A DNA stretch of 64,000 nt. It comes from Rallus limicola (taxonomy: Eukaryota > Chordata > Aves > Gruiformes > Rallidae). Location of the stretch: NCBI GenBank assembly GCA_022605955.1, contig JAKCOZ010000235.1, forward strand, positions 1 through 64,000, given 5' to 3'. Below are positions 1 through 11,369 of this stretch, in pieces. Made by a program: the position numbers and the translations under genes. Below the pieces are notes generated by a model. That model had not been told where the DNA came from. It worked only from the letters and a program-made list of their open reading frames with translations, and made no database searches. Within the stretch, counting starts at the first letter, position 1; each line of letters begins with the position of its first letter.

Positions 1-109
1 CACCGTAGGAGGTTCCAGGCATGTTCCCTCTTTCCAGGCAAAGGAAAAGGCTGAGAGCCAAAGTGACAGGGTCTGCTCATGTGTCCTCTTAGGAGGTTTC
101 AGACAAGCT
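1..109 (+). repeat. Partial monomer at left window edge
   Basis: The window opens inside a monomer, at type position about 90 (CACCGTAGG). It continues to the usual end at 109 and runs straight into the first palindrome. The array therefore extends to the left of the window. Confidence 0.95.
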
Positions 110-152
110 ATGCCTTTCAGGCCTAGCTTGTCTGAAACCTCCTAAAAGGACA
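82..152. repeat. Palindrome 1
   Basis: 29-bp arms around the spacer TGCCTTTCAGGCC, with one C/A mismatch: the left arm has CTCTTAGG and the right arm CCTAAAAGG. It creates a 47-bp insertion, so the ATG motif recurs at 110 and 157. Nine monomers follow before the next palindrome. Confidence 0.95.
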
Positions 153-552
153 AGCTATGCCTTTCATGCCTAGCTTCTTTACTTTGGGAGTTATTGCTGG
201 ACGTTTAGCATGTTTTGAACTGCAGTCTGCTAGGGCCGAGAAAAGCACCGTAGGAGGTTCCAGGCATGTTCCCTCTTTCCAGGCAAAGGAAAAGGCTGAG
301 AGCCAAAGTGACAGGGTCTGCTCGGGTGTCCTGTTAGGAGGTTTCAGACAAGCTATGCATTTCAGGCCTAGCTTCTTTACTTTGGGAGTTGTTGCTGGAC
401 GTTTAGCATGTTTTGAACTGCAGTCTGCTAGGGCCGAGAAAAGCACCGTAGGAGGTTCCAGGCATGTTCCCTCTTTCCAGGCAAAGGAAAAGGCTGAGAG
501 CCAAAGTGACAGGGTCTGCTCGTGTGTCCTGTTAGGAGGTTTCAGACAAGCT

Positions 553-750
553 ATGCCTTTCAGGCCTAGCTTCTTTACTTTGGGAGTTATTGCTGGACGT
601 TTAGCATGTTTTGAGCTGCAGTCTGCTAGGGCCGAGAAAAGCACCGTAGGAGGTTCCAGGCATGTTCCCTCTTTCCAAGCAAAGGAAAAAGCTGAGAGCC
701 AAAGTGAAAGGGTTTGCTCGTGTGTCCTGTTAGGAGGTTTCAGACAAGCT
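553..750 (+). repeat. Five-change monomer subfamily, copy 1
   Basis: Relative to the type monomer this copy has A63G, G126A, G138A, C156A and C162T together (TGAGCTGCAG, TTCCAAGC, GAAAGGGTTTG). The same set recurs at 3569, 58834 and 62841, and no copies carrying only part of the five-change set were noticed, apart from separate A63G monomers near 59-64 kb. Confidence 0.9.
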
Positions 751-1910
751 ATGCCTTTCAGGCCTAGCTTCTTTACTTTGGGAGTTATTGCTGGACGTTT
801 AGCATGTTTTGAATTGCAGTCTGCTAGGGCCGAGAAAAGCACCGTAGGAGGTTCCAGGCATGTTCCCTCTTTCCAGGCAAAGGAAAAGGCTGAGAGCCAA
901 AGTGACAGGGTCTGCTCGTGTGTCCTGTTAGGAGGTTTCAGACAAGCTATGCCTTTCAGGCCTAGCTTCTTTACTTTGGGAGTTATTGCTGGACGTTTAG
1001 CATGTTTTGAACTGCAGTCTGCTAGGGCCGAGAAAAGCACCGTAGGAGGTTCCAGGCATGTTCCCTCTTTCCAGGCAAAGGAAAAGGCTGAGAGCCAAAG
1101 TGACAGGGGCTGCTCGTGTGTCATGTTAGGAGGTTTCAGACAAGCTATGCCTTTCAGGCCTAGCTTCTTTACTTTGGGAGTTATTGCTGGACGTTTAGCA
1201 TGTTTTGAACTGCAGTCTGCTAGGGCCAAGAAAAGCACCGTAGGAGTTTCCAGGCATGTTCCCTCTTTCCAGGCAAAGGAAAAGGCTGAGAGCCAAAGTG
1301 ACAGGGTCTGCTCGTGTGTCCTGTTAGGAGGTTTCAGACAAGCTATGCCTTTCAGGCCTAGCTTCTTTACTTTGGGAGTTATTGCTGGACGTTTAGCATG
1401 TTTTGAACTGCAGTCTGCTAGGGCCGAGAAAAGCACCGTAGGAGGTTCCAGGCATGTTCCCTCTTTCCAGGCAAAGGAAAAGGCTGAGAACCAAAGTGAC
1501 AGGGGCTGCTCGTGTGTCATGTTAGGAGGTTTCAGACAAGCTATGCCTTTCAGGCCTAGCTTCTTTACTTTGGGAGTTATTGCTGGACGTTTAGCATGTT
1601 TTGAACTGCAGTCTGCTAGGGCCGAGAAAAGCACCGTAGGAGGTTCCAGGCATGTTCCCTCTTTCCAGGCAAAGGAAAAGGCTGAGAGCCAAAGTGACAG
1701 GGGCTGCTCGTGTGTCCTGTTAGGAGGTTTCAGACAAGCTATGCCTTTCAGGCCTAGCTTCTTTACTTTGGGAGTTATTGCTGGACGTTTAGCATGTTTT
1801 GAACTGCAGTCTGCTAGGGCCGAGAAAAGCACCGTAGGAGGTTCCAGGCATGTTCCCTCTTTCCAGGCAAAGGAAAAGGCTGAGAGCCAAAGTGACAGGG
1901 GCTGCTCGTG

Positions 1911-1981
1911 TGTCCTGTTAGGAGCTTTCAGACAAGCTATGCCTTTCAGGCCTAGCTTGTCTGACACCTCCTAACAGGACA
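1911..1981. repeat. Palindrome 2 (two arm mismatches)
   Basis: Same architecture. The left arm has GGAGCTTTC (G185C) and the right arm has a private change giving TCTGACACC. The right arm ends in CCTAACAGG. Twenty-three monomers follow, three of them with a 1-bp deletion. Confidence 0.95.
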
Positions 1982-3194
1982 AGCTATGCCTTTCATGCCT
2001 AGCTTCTTTACTTTGGGAGTTATTGCTGGACGTTTAGCATGTTTTGAACTGCAGTCTGCTAGGGCCGAGAAAAGCACCGTAGGAGGTTCCAGGCATGTTC
2101 CCTCTTTCCAGGCAAAGGAAAAGGCTGAGAGCCAAAGTGACAGGGTCTGCTCGGGTGTCCTGTTAGGAGGTTTCAGACAAGCTATGCCTTTCAGGCCTAG
2201 CTTCTTTACTTTGGGAGTTATTGCTGGATGTTTAGCATGTTTTGAACTGCAGTCTGCTAGGGCCGAGAAAAGCACCGTAGGAGGTTCCAGGCATGTTCCC
2301 TCTTTCCAGGCAAAGGAAAAGGCTGAGAGCCAAAGTGACAGGGGCTGCTCGTGTGTCCTGTTAGGAGGTTTCAGACAAGCTATGCCTTTCAGGCCTAGCT
2401 TCTTTACTTTGGGAGTTATTGCTGGACGTTTAGCATGTTTTGAACTGCAGTCTGCTAGGGCCGAGAAAAGCACCGTAGGAGGTTCCAGGCATGTTCCCTC
2501 TTTCCAGGCAAAGGAAAAGGCTGAGAGCCAAAGTGACAGGGTCTGCTCGGGTGTCCTGTTAGGAGGTTTCAGACAAGCTAGGCCTTTCAGGCCTAGCTTC
2601 TTTACTTTGGGAGTTATTGCTGGACGTTTAGCATGTTTTGAACTGCAGTCTGCTAGGGCCGAGAAAAGCACCGTAGGAGGTTCCAGGCATGTTCCCTCTT
2701 TCCAGGCAAAGGAAAAGGCTGAGAGCCAAAGTGACAGGGTCTGCTCGTGTGTCCTGTTAGGAGGTTTCAGACAAGCTATGCCTTTCAGGCCTAGCTTCTT
2801 TACTTTGGGAGTTATTGCTGGACGTTTAGCATGTTTTGAACTGCAGTCTGCTAGGGCCGAGAAAAGCACCGTAGGAGGTTCCAGGCATGTTCCCTCTTTC
2901 CAGGCAAAGGAAAAGGCTGAGAGCCAAAGTGACAGGGGCTGCTCGTGTGTCCTGTTAGGAGGTTTCAGACAAGCTATGCCTTTCAGGCCTAGCTTCTTTA
3001 CTTTGGGAGTTATTGCTGGACGTTTAGCATGTTTTGAACTGCAGTCTGCTAGGGCCGAGAAAAGCACCGTAGGAGGTTCCAGGCATGTTCCCTCTTTCCA
3101 GGCAAAGGAAAAGGCTGAGAGCCAAAGTGACAGGGTCTGCTCGTGTGTCCTGTTAGGAGGTTTCAGACAAGCTATGCCTTTCAGGCCTAGCTTC

Positions 3195-3204
3195 TTTATT
3201 TGGG
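3195..3204 (+). other. Recurrent 1-bp deletion site TTTATTTGGG
   Basis: The usual TTTACTTTGGG has lost its C, giving a 197-bp monomer. The same allele occurs at 4976, 5965, 16786, 18171, 19603 and 20988. A different 1-bp loss at this spot, TTTAATTGGG, occurs at 12781, 32762 and 46647, and TTTATTTTGGAG at about 14609. Each shifts both long open frames. Confidence 0.9.
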
Positions 3205-3568
3205 AGTTATTGCTGGACGTTTAGCATGTTTTGAACTGCAGTCTGCTAGGGCCGAGAAAAGCACCGTAGGAGGTTCCAGGCATGTTCCCTCTTTCCAGGC
3301 AAAGGAAAAGGCTGAGAGCCAAAGTGACAGGGTCTGCTCGTGTGTCCTGTTAGGAGGTTTCAGACAAGCTATGCCTTTCAGGCCTAGCTTCTTTACTTTG
3401 GGAGTTATTGCTGGACGTTTAGCATGTTTTGAACTGCAGTCTGCTAGGGCCGAGAAAAGCACCGTAGGAGGTTCCAGGCATGTTCCCTCTTTCCAGGCAA
3501 AGGAAAAGGCTGAGAGCCAAAGTGACAGGGTCTGCTCGTGTGTCCTGTTAGGAGGTTTCAGACAAGCT

Positions 3569-3766
3569 ATGCCTTTCAGGCCTAGCTTCTTTACTTTGGG
3601 AGTTATTGCTGGACGTTTAGCATGTTTTGAGCTGCAGTCTGCTAGGGCCGAGAAAAGCACCGTAGGAGGTTCCAGGCATGTTCCCTCTTTCCAAGCAAAG
3701 GAAAAAGCTGAGAGCCAAAGTGAAAGGGTTTGCTCGTGTGTCCTGTTAGGAGGTTTCAGACAAGCT
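3569..3766 (+). repeat. Five-change monomer subfamily, copy 2
   Basis: Carries the same five linked changes as the copy at 553. Its neighbours (GAATTGCAG in the next monomer) also match, so a short block of several monomers was copied. Confidence 0.9.
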
Positions 3767-6508
3767 ATGCCTTTCAGGCCTAGCTTCTTTACTTTGGGAG
3801 TTATTGCTGGACGTTTAGCATGTTTTGAATTGCAGTCTGCTAGGGCCGAGAAAAGCACCGTAGGAGGTTCCAGGCATGTTCCCTCTTTCCAGGCAAAGGA
3901 AAAGGCTGAGAGCCAAAGTGACAGGGGCTGCTTGTGTTTCCTGTTAGGAGGTTTCAGACAAGCTATGCCTTTCATGCCTAGCTTCTTTACTTTGGGAGTT
4001 ATTGCTGGACGTTTAGCATGTTTTGAACTGCAGTCTGCTAGGGCGGAGAAAAGCACCGTAGGAGGTTCCAGGCATGTTCCCTCTTTCCAGGCAAAGGAAA
4101 AGGCTGAGAGCCAAAGTGACAGGGTCTGCTCGTGTGTCCTGTTAGGAGGTTTCAGACAAGCTATGCCTTTCATGCCTAGCTTCTTTACTTTGGGAGTTAT
4201 TGCTGGACGTTTAGCATGTTTTGAACTGCAGTCTGCTAGGGCCGAGAAAAGCACCGTAGGAGGTTCCAGGCATGTTCCCTCTTTCCAGGCAAAGGAAAAG
4301 GCTGAGAGCCAAAGTGACAGGGGCTGCTCGTGTGTCCTGTTAGGAGGTTTCAGACAAGCTATGCCTTTCAGGCCTAGCTTCTTTACTTTGGGAGTTATTG
4401 CTGGACGTTTAGCATGTTTTGAACTGCAGTCTGCTAGGGCCGAGAAAAGCACCGTAGGAGGTTCCAGGCATGTTCCCTCTTTCCAGGCAAAGGAAAAGGC
4501 TGAGAGCCAAAGTGACAGGGGCTGCTCGTGTGTCCTGTTAGGAGGTTTCAGACAAGCTATGCCTTTCAGGCCTAGCTTCTTTACTTTGGGAGTTATTGCT
4601 GGACGTTTAGCATGTTTTGAACTGCAGTCTGCTAGGGCCGAGAAAAGCACCGTAGGAGGTTCCAGGCATGTTCCCTCTTTCCAGGCAAAGGAAAAGGCTG
4701 AGAGCCAAAGTGACAGGGTCTGCTCGGGTGTCCTGTTAGGAGGTTTCAGACAAGCTATGCCTTTCATGCCTAGCTTCTTTACTTTGGGAGTTATTGCTGG
4801 ACGTTTAGCATGTTTTGAACTGCAGTCTGCTAGGGCCGAGAAAAGCACCGTAGGAGGTTCCAGGCATGTTCCCTCTTTCCAGGCAAAGGAAAAGGCTGAG
4901 AGCCAAAGTGACAGGGGCTGCTCGTGTGTCCTGTTAGGAGGTTTCAGACAAGCTATGCCTTTCAGGCCTAGCTTCTTTATTTGGGAGTTATTGCTGGACG
5001 TTTAGCATGTTTTGAACTGCAGTCTGCTAGGGCCGAGAAAAGCACCGTAGGAGGTTCCAGGCATGTTCCCTCTTTCCAGGCAAAGGAAAAGGCTGAGAGC
5101 CAAAGTGACAGGGTCTGCTCGTGTGTCCTGTTAGGAGGTTTCAGACAAGCTATGCCTTTCAGGCCTAGCTTCTTTACTTTGGGAGTTATTGCTGGACGTT
5201 TAGCATGTTTTGAACTGCAGTCTGCTAGGGCCGAGAAAAGCACCGTAGGAGGTTCCAGGCATGTTCCCTCTTTCCAGGCAAAGGAAAAGGATGAGAGCCA
5301 AAGTGACAGGGTCTGCTCGGGTGTCCTGTTAGGAGGTTTCAGACAAGCTATGCCTTTCAGGCCTAGCTTCTTTACTTTGGGAGTTATTGCTGGACGTTTA
5401 GCATGTTTTGAACTGCAGTCTGCTAGGGCCGAGAAAAGCACCGTAGGAGGTTCCAGGCATGTTCCCTCTTTCCAGGCAAAGGAAAAGGCTGAGAGCCAAA
5501 GTGACAGGGGCTGCTTGTGTGTCCTGTTAGGAGGTTTCAGACAAGCTATGCCTTTCATGCCTAGCTTCTTTACTTTGGGAGTTATTGCTGGACGTTTAGC
5601 ATGTTTTGAACTGCAGTCTGCTAGGGCCGAGAAAAGCACCGTAGGAGGTTCCAGGCATGTTCCCTCTTTCCAGGCAAAGGAAAAGGCTGAGAGCCAAAGT
5701 GACAGGGTCTGCTCGGGTGTCCTGTTAGGAGGTTTCAGACAAGCTATGCCTTTCAGGCCTAGCTTCTTTACTTTGGGAGTTATTGCTGGACGTTTAGCAT
5801 GTTTTGAACTGCAGTCTGCTAGGGCCGAGAAAAGCACCGTAGGAGGTTCCAGGCATGTTCCCTCTTTCCAGGCAAAGGAAAAGGCTGAGAGCCAAAGTGA
5901 CAGGGGCTGCTCGTGTGTCCTGTTAGGAGGTTTCAGACAAGCTATGCCTTTCAGGCCTAGCTTCTTTATTTGGGAGTTATTGCTGGACGTTTAGCATGTT
6001 TTGAACTGCAGTCTGCTAGGGCCGAGAAAAGCACCGTAGGAGGTTCCAGGCATGTTCCCTCTTTCCAGGCAAAGGAAAAGGCTGAGAGCCAAAGTGACAG
6101 GGTCTGCTCGGGTGTCCTGTTAGGAGGTTTCAGACAAGCTATGCCTTTCAGGCCTAGCTTCTTTACTTTGGGAGTTATTGCTGGACGTTTAGCATGTTTT
6201 GAACTGCAGTCTGCTAGGGCCGAGAAAAGCACCGTAGGAGGTTCCAGGCATGTTCCCTCTTTCCAGGCAAAGGAAAAGGCTGAGAGCCAAAGCGACAGGG
6301 GCTGCTCGGGTGTCCTGTTAGGAGGTTTCAGACAAGCTATGCCTTTCAGGCCTAGCTTCTTTACTTTGGGAGTTATTGCTGGACGTTTAGCATGTTTTGA
6401 ACTGCAGTCTGCTAGGGCCGAGAAAAGCACCGTAGGAGGTTCCAGGCATGTTCCCTCTTTCCAGGCAAAGGAAAAGGCTGAGAGCCAAAGTGACAGGGTC
6501 TGCTCGTG

Positions 6509-6580
6509 TGTCCTGTTAGGAGGTTTCAGACAAGCTATGCCTTTCAGGCCTAGCTTGTCTGAAACCTCCTACACAGGACA
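6509..6580. repeat. Palindrome 3 (1-bp bulge)
   Basis: The right arm reads CCTACACAGG, one base longer than usual, so the structure is 72 bp with a bulge. It is the only 1-bp gain found in the spacing count. Only one monomer follows before the next palindrome. Confidence 0.93.
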
Positions 6581-6754
6581 AGCTATGCCTTTCATGCTTA
6601 GCTTCTTTACTTTGGGAGTTATTGCTGGACGTTTAGCATGTTTTGAACTGCAGTCTGCTAGGGCCGAGAAAAGCACCGTAGGAGGTTCCAGGCATGTTCC
6701 CTCTTTCCAGGCAAAGGAAAAGGCTGAGAGCCAAAGTGACAGGGTCTGCTCGTG

Positions 6755-6825
6755 TGTCCTGTTAGGAGGTTTCAGACAAGCTATGCCTTTCAGGCCTAGC
6801 TTGTCTGAAACCTCCTAAAAGGACA
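6755..6825. repeat. Palindrome 4
   Basis: Left arm CTGTTAGG against right arm CCTAAAAGG gives one mismatch. It is the middle member of a cluster of three palindromes each separated by a single monomer. Confidence 0.95.
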
Positions 6826-6999
6826 AGCTATGCCTTTCATGCCTAGCTTCTTTACTTTGGGAGTTATTGCTGGACGTTTAGCATGTTTTGAACTGCAGTC
6901 TGCTAGGGCCGAGAAAAGCACCGTAGGAGGTTCCAGGCATGTTCCCTCTTTCCAGGCAAAGGAAAAGGCTGAGAGCCAAAGTGACAGGGTCTGCTCGTG

Positions 7000-7070
7000 T
7001 GTCCTGTTAGGAGGTTTCAGACAAGCTATGCCTTTCAGGCCTAGCTTGTCTGAAACCTCCTAACAGGACA
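7000..7070. repeat. Palindrome 5 (perfect arms)
   Basis: 29-bp arms pair perfectly, with right arm CCTAACAGG. The next monomer carries G73T (TCTTCTAGG), a marker shared with monomers after palindromes 9, 15, 18, 19, 22 and 31. Seven monomers follow. Confidence 0.95.
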
Positions 7071-8432
7071 AGCTATGCCTTTCATGCCTAGCTTCTTTAC
7101 TTTGGGAGTTATTGCTGGACGTTTAGCATGTTTTGAACTGCAGTCTTCTAGGGCCGAGAAAAGCACCGTAGGAGGTTCCAGGCATGTTCCCTCTTTCCAG
7201 GCAAAGGAAAAGGCTGAGAACCAAAGTGACAGGGGCTGCTCGTGTGTCATGTTAGGAGGTTTCAGACAAGCTATGCCTTTCAGGCCTAGCTTCTTTACTT
7301 TGGGAGTTATTGCTGGACGTTTAGCATGTTTTGAACTGCAGTCTGCTAGGGCCGAGAAAAGCACCGTAGGAGGTTCCAGGCATGTTCCCTCTTTCCAGGC
7401 AAAGGAAAAGGCTGAGAGCCAAAGTGACAGGGGCTGCTCGTGTGTCCTGTTAGGAGGTTTCAGACAAGCTATGCCTTTCAGGCCTAGCTTCTTTACTTTG
7501 GGAGTTATTGCTGGACGTTTAGCATGTTTTGAACTGCAGTCTGCTAGGGCCGAGAAAAGCACCGTAGGAGGTTCCAGGCATGTTCCCTCTTTCCAGGCAA
7601 AGGAAAAGGCTGAGAGCCAAAGTGACAGGGGCTGCTCGTGTGTCCTGTTAGGAGGTTTCAGACAAGCTATGCCTTTCAGGCCTAGCTTCTTTACTTTGGG
7701 AGTTATTGCTGGACGTTTAGCATGTTTTGAACTGCAGTCTGCTAGGGCCGAGAAAAGCACCGTAGGAGGTTCCAGGCATGTTCCCTCTTTCCAGGCAAAG
7801 GAAAAGGCTGAGAGCCAAAGTGACAGGGTCTGCTCGTGATTCCTGTTAGGAGGTTTCAGACAAGCTATGCCTTTCAGGCCTAGCTTCTTTACTTTGGGAG
7901 TTATTGCTGGACGTTTAGCATGTTTTGAACTGCAGTCTGCTAGGGCCGAGAAAAGCACCGTAGGAGGTTCCAGGCATGTTCCCTCTTTCCAGGCAAAGGA
8001 AAAGGCTGAGAACCAAAGTGACAGGGGCTGCTCGTGTGTCATGTTAGGAGGTTTCAGACAAGCTATGCCTTTCAGGCCTAGCTTCTTTACTTTGGGAGTT
8101 ATTGCTGGACGTTTAGCATGTTTTGAACTGCAGTCTGCTAGGGCTGAGAAAAGCACCGTAGGAGGTTACAGGCATGTTCCCTCTTTCCAGGCAAAGGAAA
8201 AGGCTGAGAGCCAAAGTGACAGGGTCTGCTCGGGTGTCCTGTTAGGAGGTTTCAGACAAGCTATGACTTTCAGGCCTAGCTTCTTTACTTTGGGAGTTAT
8301 TGCTGGACGTTTAGCATGTTTTGAACTGCAGTCTGCTAGGGCCGAGAAAAGCACCGTAGGAGGTTCCAGGCATGTTCCCTCTTTCCAGGCAAAGGAAAAG
8401 GCTGAGAGCCAAAGTGACAGGGTCTGCTCGTG

Positions 8433-8503
8433 TGTCCTGTTAGGAGGTTTCAGACAAGCTATGCCTTTCAGGCCTAGCTTGTCTGAAACCTCCTAACAGG
8501 ACA
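8433..8503. repeat. Palindrome 6 (perfect arms)
   Basis: Perfect 29-bp arms. The following monomer ends in GTCCGGTTAG (T176G), a marker also seen after palindromes 7, 12, 16, 20 and 35. Eight monomers follow. Confidence 0.95.
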
Positions 8504-10063
8504 AGCTATGCCTTTCATGCCTAGCTTCTTTACTTTGGGAGTTATTGCTGGACGTTTAGCATGTTTTGAACTGCAGTCTGCTAGGGCCGAGAAAAGCACC
8601 GTAGGAGGTTCCAGGCATGTTCCCTCTTTCCAGGCAAAGGAAAAGGCTGAGAGCCAAAGTGACAGGGTCTGCTCGTGTGTCCGGTTAGGAGGTTTCAGAC
8701 AAGCTATGCCTTTCAGGCCTAGCTTCTTTACTTTGGGAGTTATTGCTGGACGTTTAGCATGTTTTGAACTGCAGTCTGCTAGGGCCGAGAAAAGCACCGT
8801 AGGAGGTTCCAGGCATGTTCCCTCTTTCCAGGCAAAGGAAAAGGCTGAGAGCCAAAGTGACAGGGTCTGCTCGTGTGTCCTGTTAGGAGGTTTCAGACAA
8901 GCTATGCCTTTCAGGCCTAGCTTCTTTACTTTGGGAGTTATTGCTGGACGTTTAGCATGTTTTGAACTGCAGTCTGCTAGGGCCGAGAAAAGCACCGTAG
9001 GAGGTTCCAGGCATGTTCCCTCTTTCCAGGCAAAGGAAAAGGCTGAGAGCCAAAGTGACAGGGTCTGCTCGGGTGTCCTGTTAGGAGGTTTCAGACAAGC
9101 TATGCCTTTCAGGCCTAGCTTCTTTACTTTGGGAGTTATTGCTGGACGTTTAGCATGTTTTGAACTGCAGTCTGCTAGGGCCGAGAAAAGCACCGTAGGA
9201 GGTTCCAGGCATGTTCCCTCTTTCCAGGCAAAGGAAAAGGCTGAGAGCCAAAGTGACAGGGTCTGCTCGTGTGTCCTGTTAGGAGGTTTCAGACAAGCTA
9301 TGCCTTTCAGGCCTAGCTTCTTTACTTTGGGAGTTATTGCTGGACGTTTAGCATGTTTTGAACTGCAGTCTGCTAGGGCCGAGAAAAGCACCGTAGGAGG
9401 TTCCAGGCATGTTCCCTCTTTCCAGGCAAAGGAAAAGGCTGAGAGCCAAAGTGACAGGGTCTGCTCGTGTGTCCTGTTAGGAGGTTTCAGACAAGCTATG
9501 CCTTTCAGGCCTAGCTTCTTTACTTTGGGAGTTATTGCTGGACGTTTAGCATGTTTTGAACTGCAGTCTGCTAGGGCCGAGAAAAGCACCGTAGGAGGTT
9601 CCAGGCATGTTCCCTCTTTCCAGGCAAAGGAAAAGGCTGAGAACCAAAGTGACAGGGGCTGCTCGTGTGTCATGTTAGGAGGTTTCAGACAAGCTATGCC
9701 TTTCAGGCCTAGCTTCTTTACTTTGGGAGTTATTGCTGGACGTTTAGCATGTTTTGAACTGCAGTCTGCTAGGGCTGAGAAAAGCACCGTAGGAGGTTCC
9801 AGGCATGTTCCCTCTTTCCAGGCAAAGGAAAAGGCTGAGAGCCAAAGTGACAGGGTCTGCTCGGGTGTCCTGTTAGGAGGTTTCAGACAAGCTATGCCTT
9901 TCAGGCCTAGCTTCTTTACTTTGGGAGTTATTGCTGGACGTTTAGCATGTTTTGAACTGCAGTCTGCTAGGGCCGAGAAAAGCACCGTAGGAGGTTCCAG
10001 GCATGTTCCCTCTTTCCAGGCAAAGGAAAAGGCTGAGAGCCAAAGTGACAGGGTCTGCTCGTG

Positions 10064-10134
10064 TGTCCTGTTAGGAGGTTTCAGACAAGCTATGCCTTTC
10101 AGGCCTAGCTTGTCTGAAACCTCCTAACAGGACA
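10064..10134. repeat. Palindrome 7 (perfect arms)
   Basis: Perfect 29-bp arms. It lies 1631 bp (8 monomers plus 47 bp) after palindrome 6 and has the same T176G neighbour, so the pair looks like a local tandem duplication. Six monomers follow. Confidence 0.95.
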
Positions 10135-11298
10135 AGCTATGCCTTTCATGCCTAGCTTCTTTACTTTGGGAGTTATTGCTGGACGTTTAGCATGTTTTGA
10201 ACTGCAGTCTGCTAGGGCCGAGAAAAGCACCGTAGGAGGTTCCAGGCATGTTCCCTCTTTCCAGGCAAAGGAAAAGGCTGAGAGCCAAAGTGACAGGGTC
10301 TGCTCGTGTGTCCGGTTAGGAGGTTTCAGACAAGCTATGCCTTTCAGGCCTAGCTTCTTTACTTTGGGAGTTATTGCTGGACGTTTAGCATGTTTTGAAC
10401 TGCAGTCTGCTAGGGCCGAGAAAAGCACCGTAGGAGGTTCCAGGCATGTTCCCTCTTTCCAGGCAAAGGAAAAGGCTGAGAGCCAAAGTGACAGGGTCTG
10501 CTCGTGTGTCCTGTTAGGAGGTTTCAGACAAGCTATGCCTTTCAGGCCTAGCTTCTTTACTTTGGGAGTTATTGCTGGACGTTTAGCATGTTTTGAACTG
10601 CAGTCTGCTAGGGCCGAGAAAAGCACCGTAGGAGGTTCCAGGCATGTTCCCTCTTTCCAGGCAAAGGAAAAGGCTGAGAGCCAAAGTGACAGGGTCTGCT
10701 CGGGTGTCCTGTTAGGAGGTTTCAGACAAGCTATGCCTTTCAGGCCTAGCTTCTTTACTTTGGGAGTTATTGCTGGACGTTTAGCATGTTTTGAACTGCA
10801 GTCTGCTAGGGCCGAGAAAAGCACCGTAGGAGGTTCCAGGCATGTTCCCTCTTTCCAGGCAAAGGAAAAGGCTGAGAGCCAAAGTGACAGGGTCTGCTCG
10901 TGTGTCCTGTTAGGAGGTTTCAGACAAGCTATGCCTTTCAGGCCTAGCTTCTTTACTTTGGGAGTTATTGCTGGACGTTTAGCATGTTTTGAACTGCAGT
11001 CTGCTAGGGCCGAGAAAAGCACCGTAGGAGGTTCCAGGCATGTTCCCTCTTTCCAGGCAAAGGAAAAGGCTGAGAGCCAAAGTGACAGGGGCTGCTCGTG
11101 TGTCCTGTTAGGAGGTTTCAGACAAGCTATGCCTTTCAGGCCTAGCTTCTTTACTTTGGGAGTTATTGCTGGACGTTTAGCATGTTTTGAATTGCAGTCT
11201 GCTAGGGCCGAGAAAAGCACCGTAGGAGGTTCCAGGCATGTTCCCTCTTTCCAGGCAAAGGAAAAGGCTGAGAGCCAAAGTGACAGGGTCTGCTCGTG

Positions 11299-11369
11299 TG
11301 TCCTCTTAGGAGGTTTCAGACAAGCTATGCCTTTCAGGCCTAGCTTGTCTGAAACCTCCAAAAAGAACA
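11299..11369. repeat. Palindrome 8 (A-rich right arm class)
   Basis: Three arm mismatches: the right arm reads CCTCCAAAAAGAACA and the left arm CTCTTAGG. The usual TAA at the arm end is lost, so the plus-strand frame reads through. The same diverged arm occurs in palindromes 17, 21 and 23, which marks one duplicated lineage. Nine monomers follow. Confidence 0.95.

Noticed and set aside
89..145. Palindromes as rho-independent terminators
   Set aside because: The stems are not followed by a T tract, and the context is a eukaryotic-type satellite array rather than an operon.
82..152. Palindromic insertion as a MITE or other DNA transposon
   Set aside because: The inserted sequence is an inverted copy of adjacent monomer sequence, not foreign DNA with its own termini. 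The flanking direct repeat is 18 bp of monomer sequence rather than a short target-site duplication.
123..1974. Overlapping long open frames of 614 and 605 codons on opposite strands
   Set aside because: Both come from a stop-free 66-codon monomer; variants are mostly amino-acid changing and palindromes or 1-bp losses break the frames. Not annotated as genes.
2571..2592. AAGCTAGGCCTTTCAGG as another inverted-spacer junction
   Set aside because: It is a single T-to-G change in an ordinary 198-bp monomer; no inverted arm follows.
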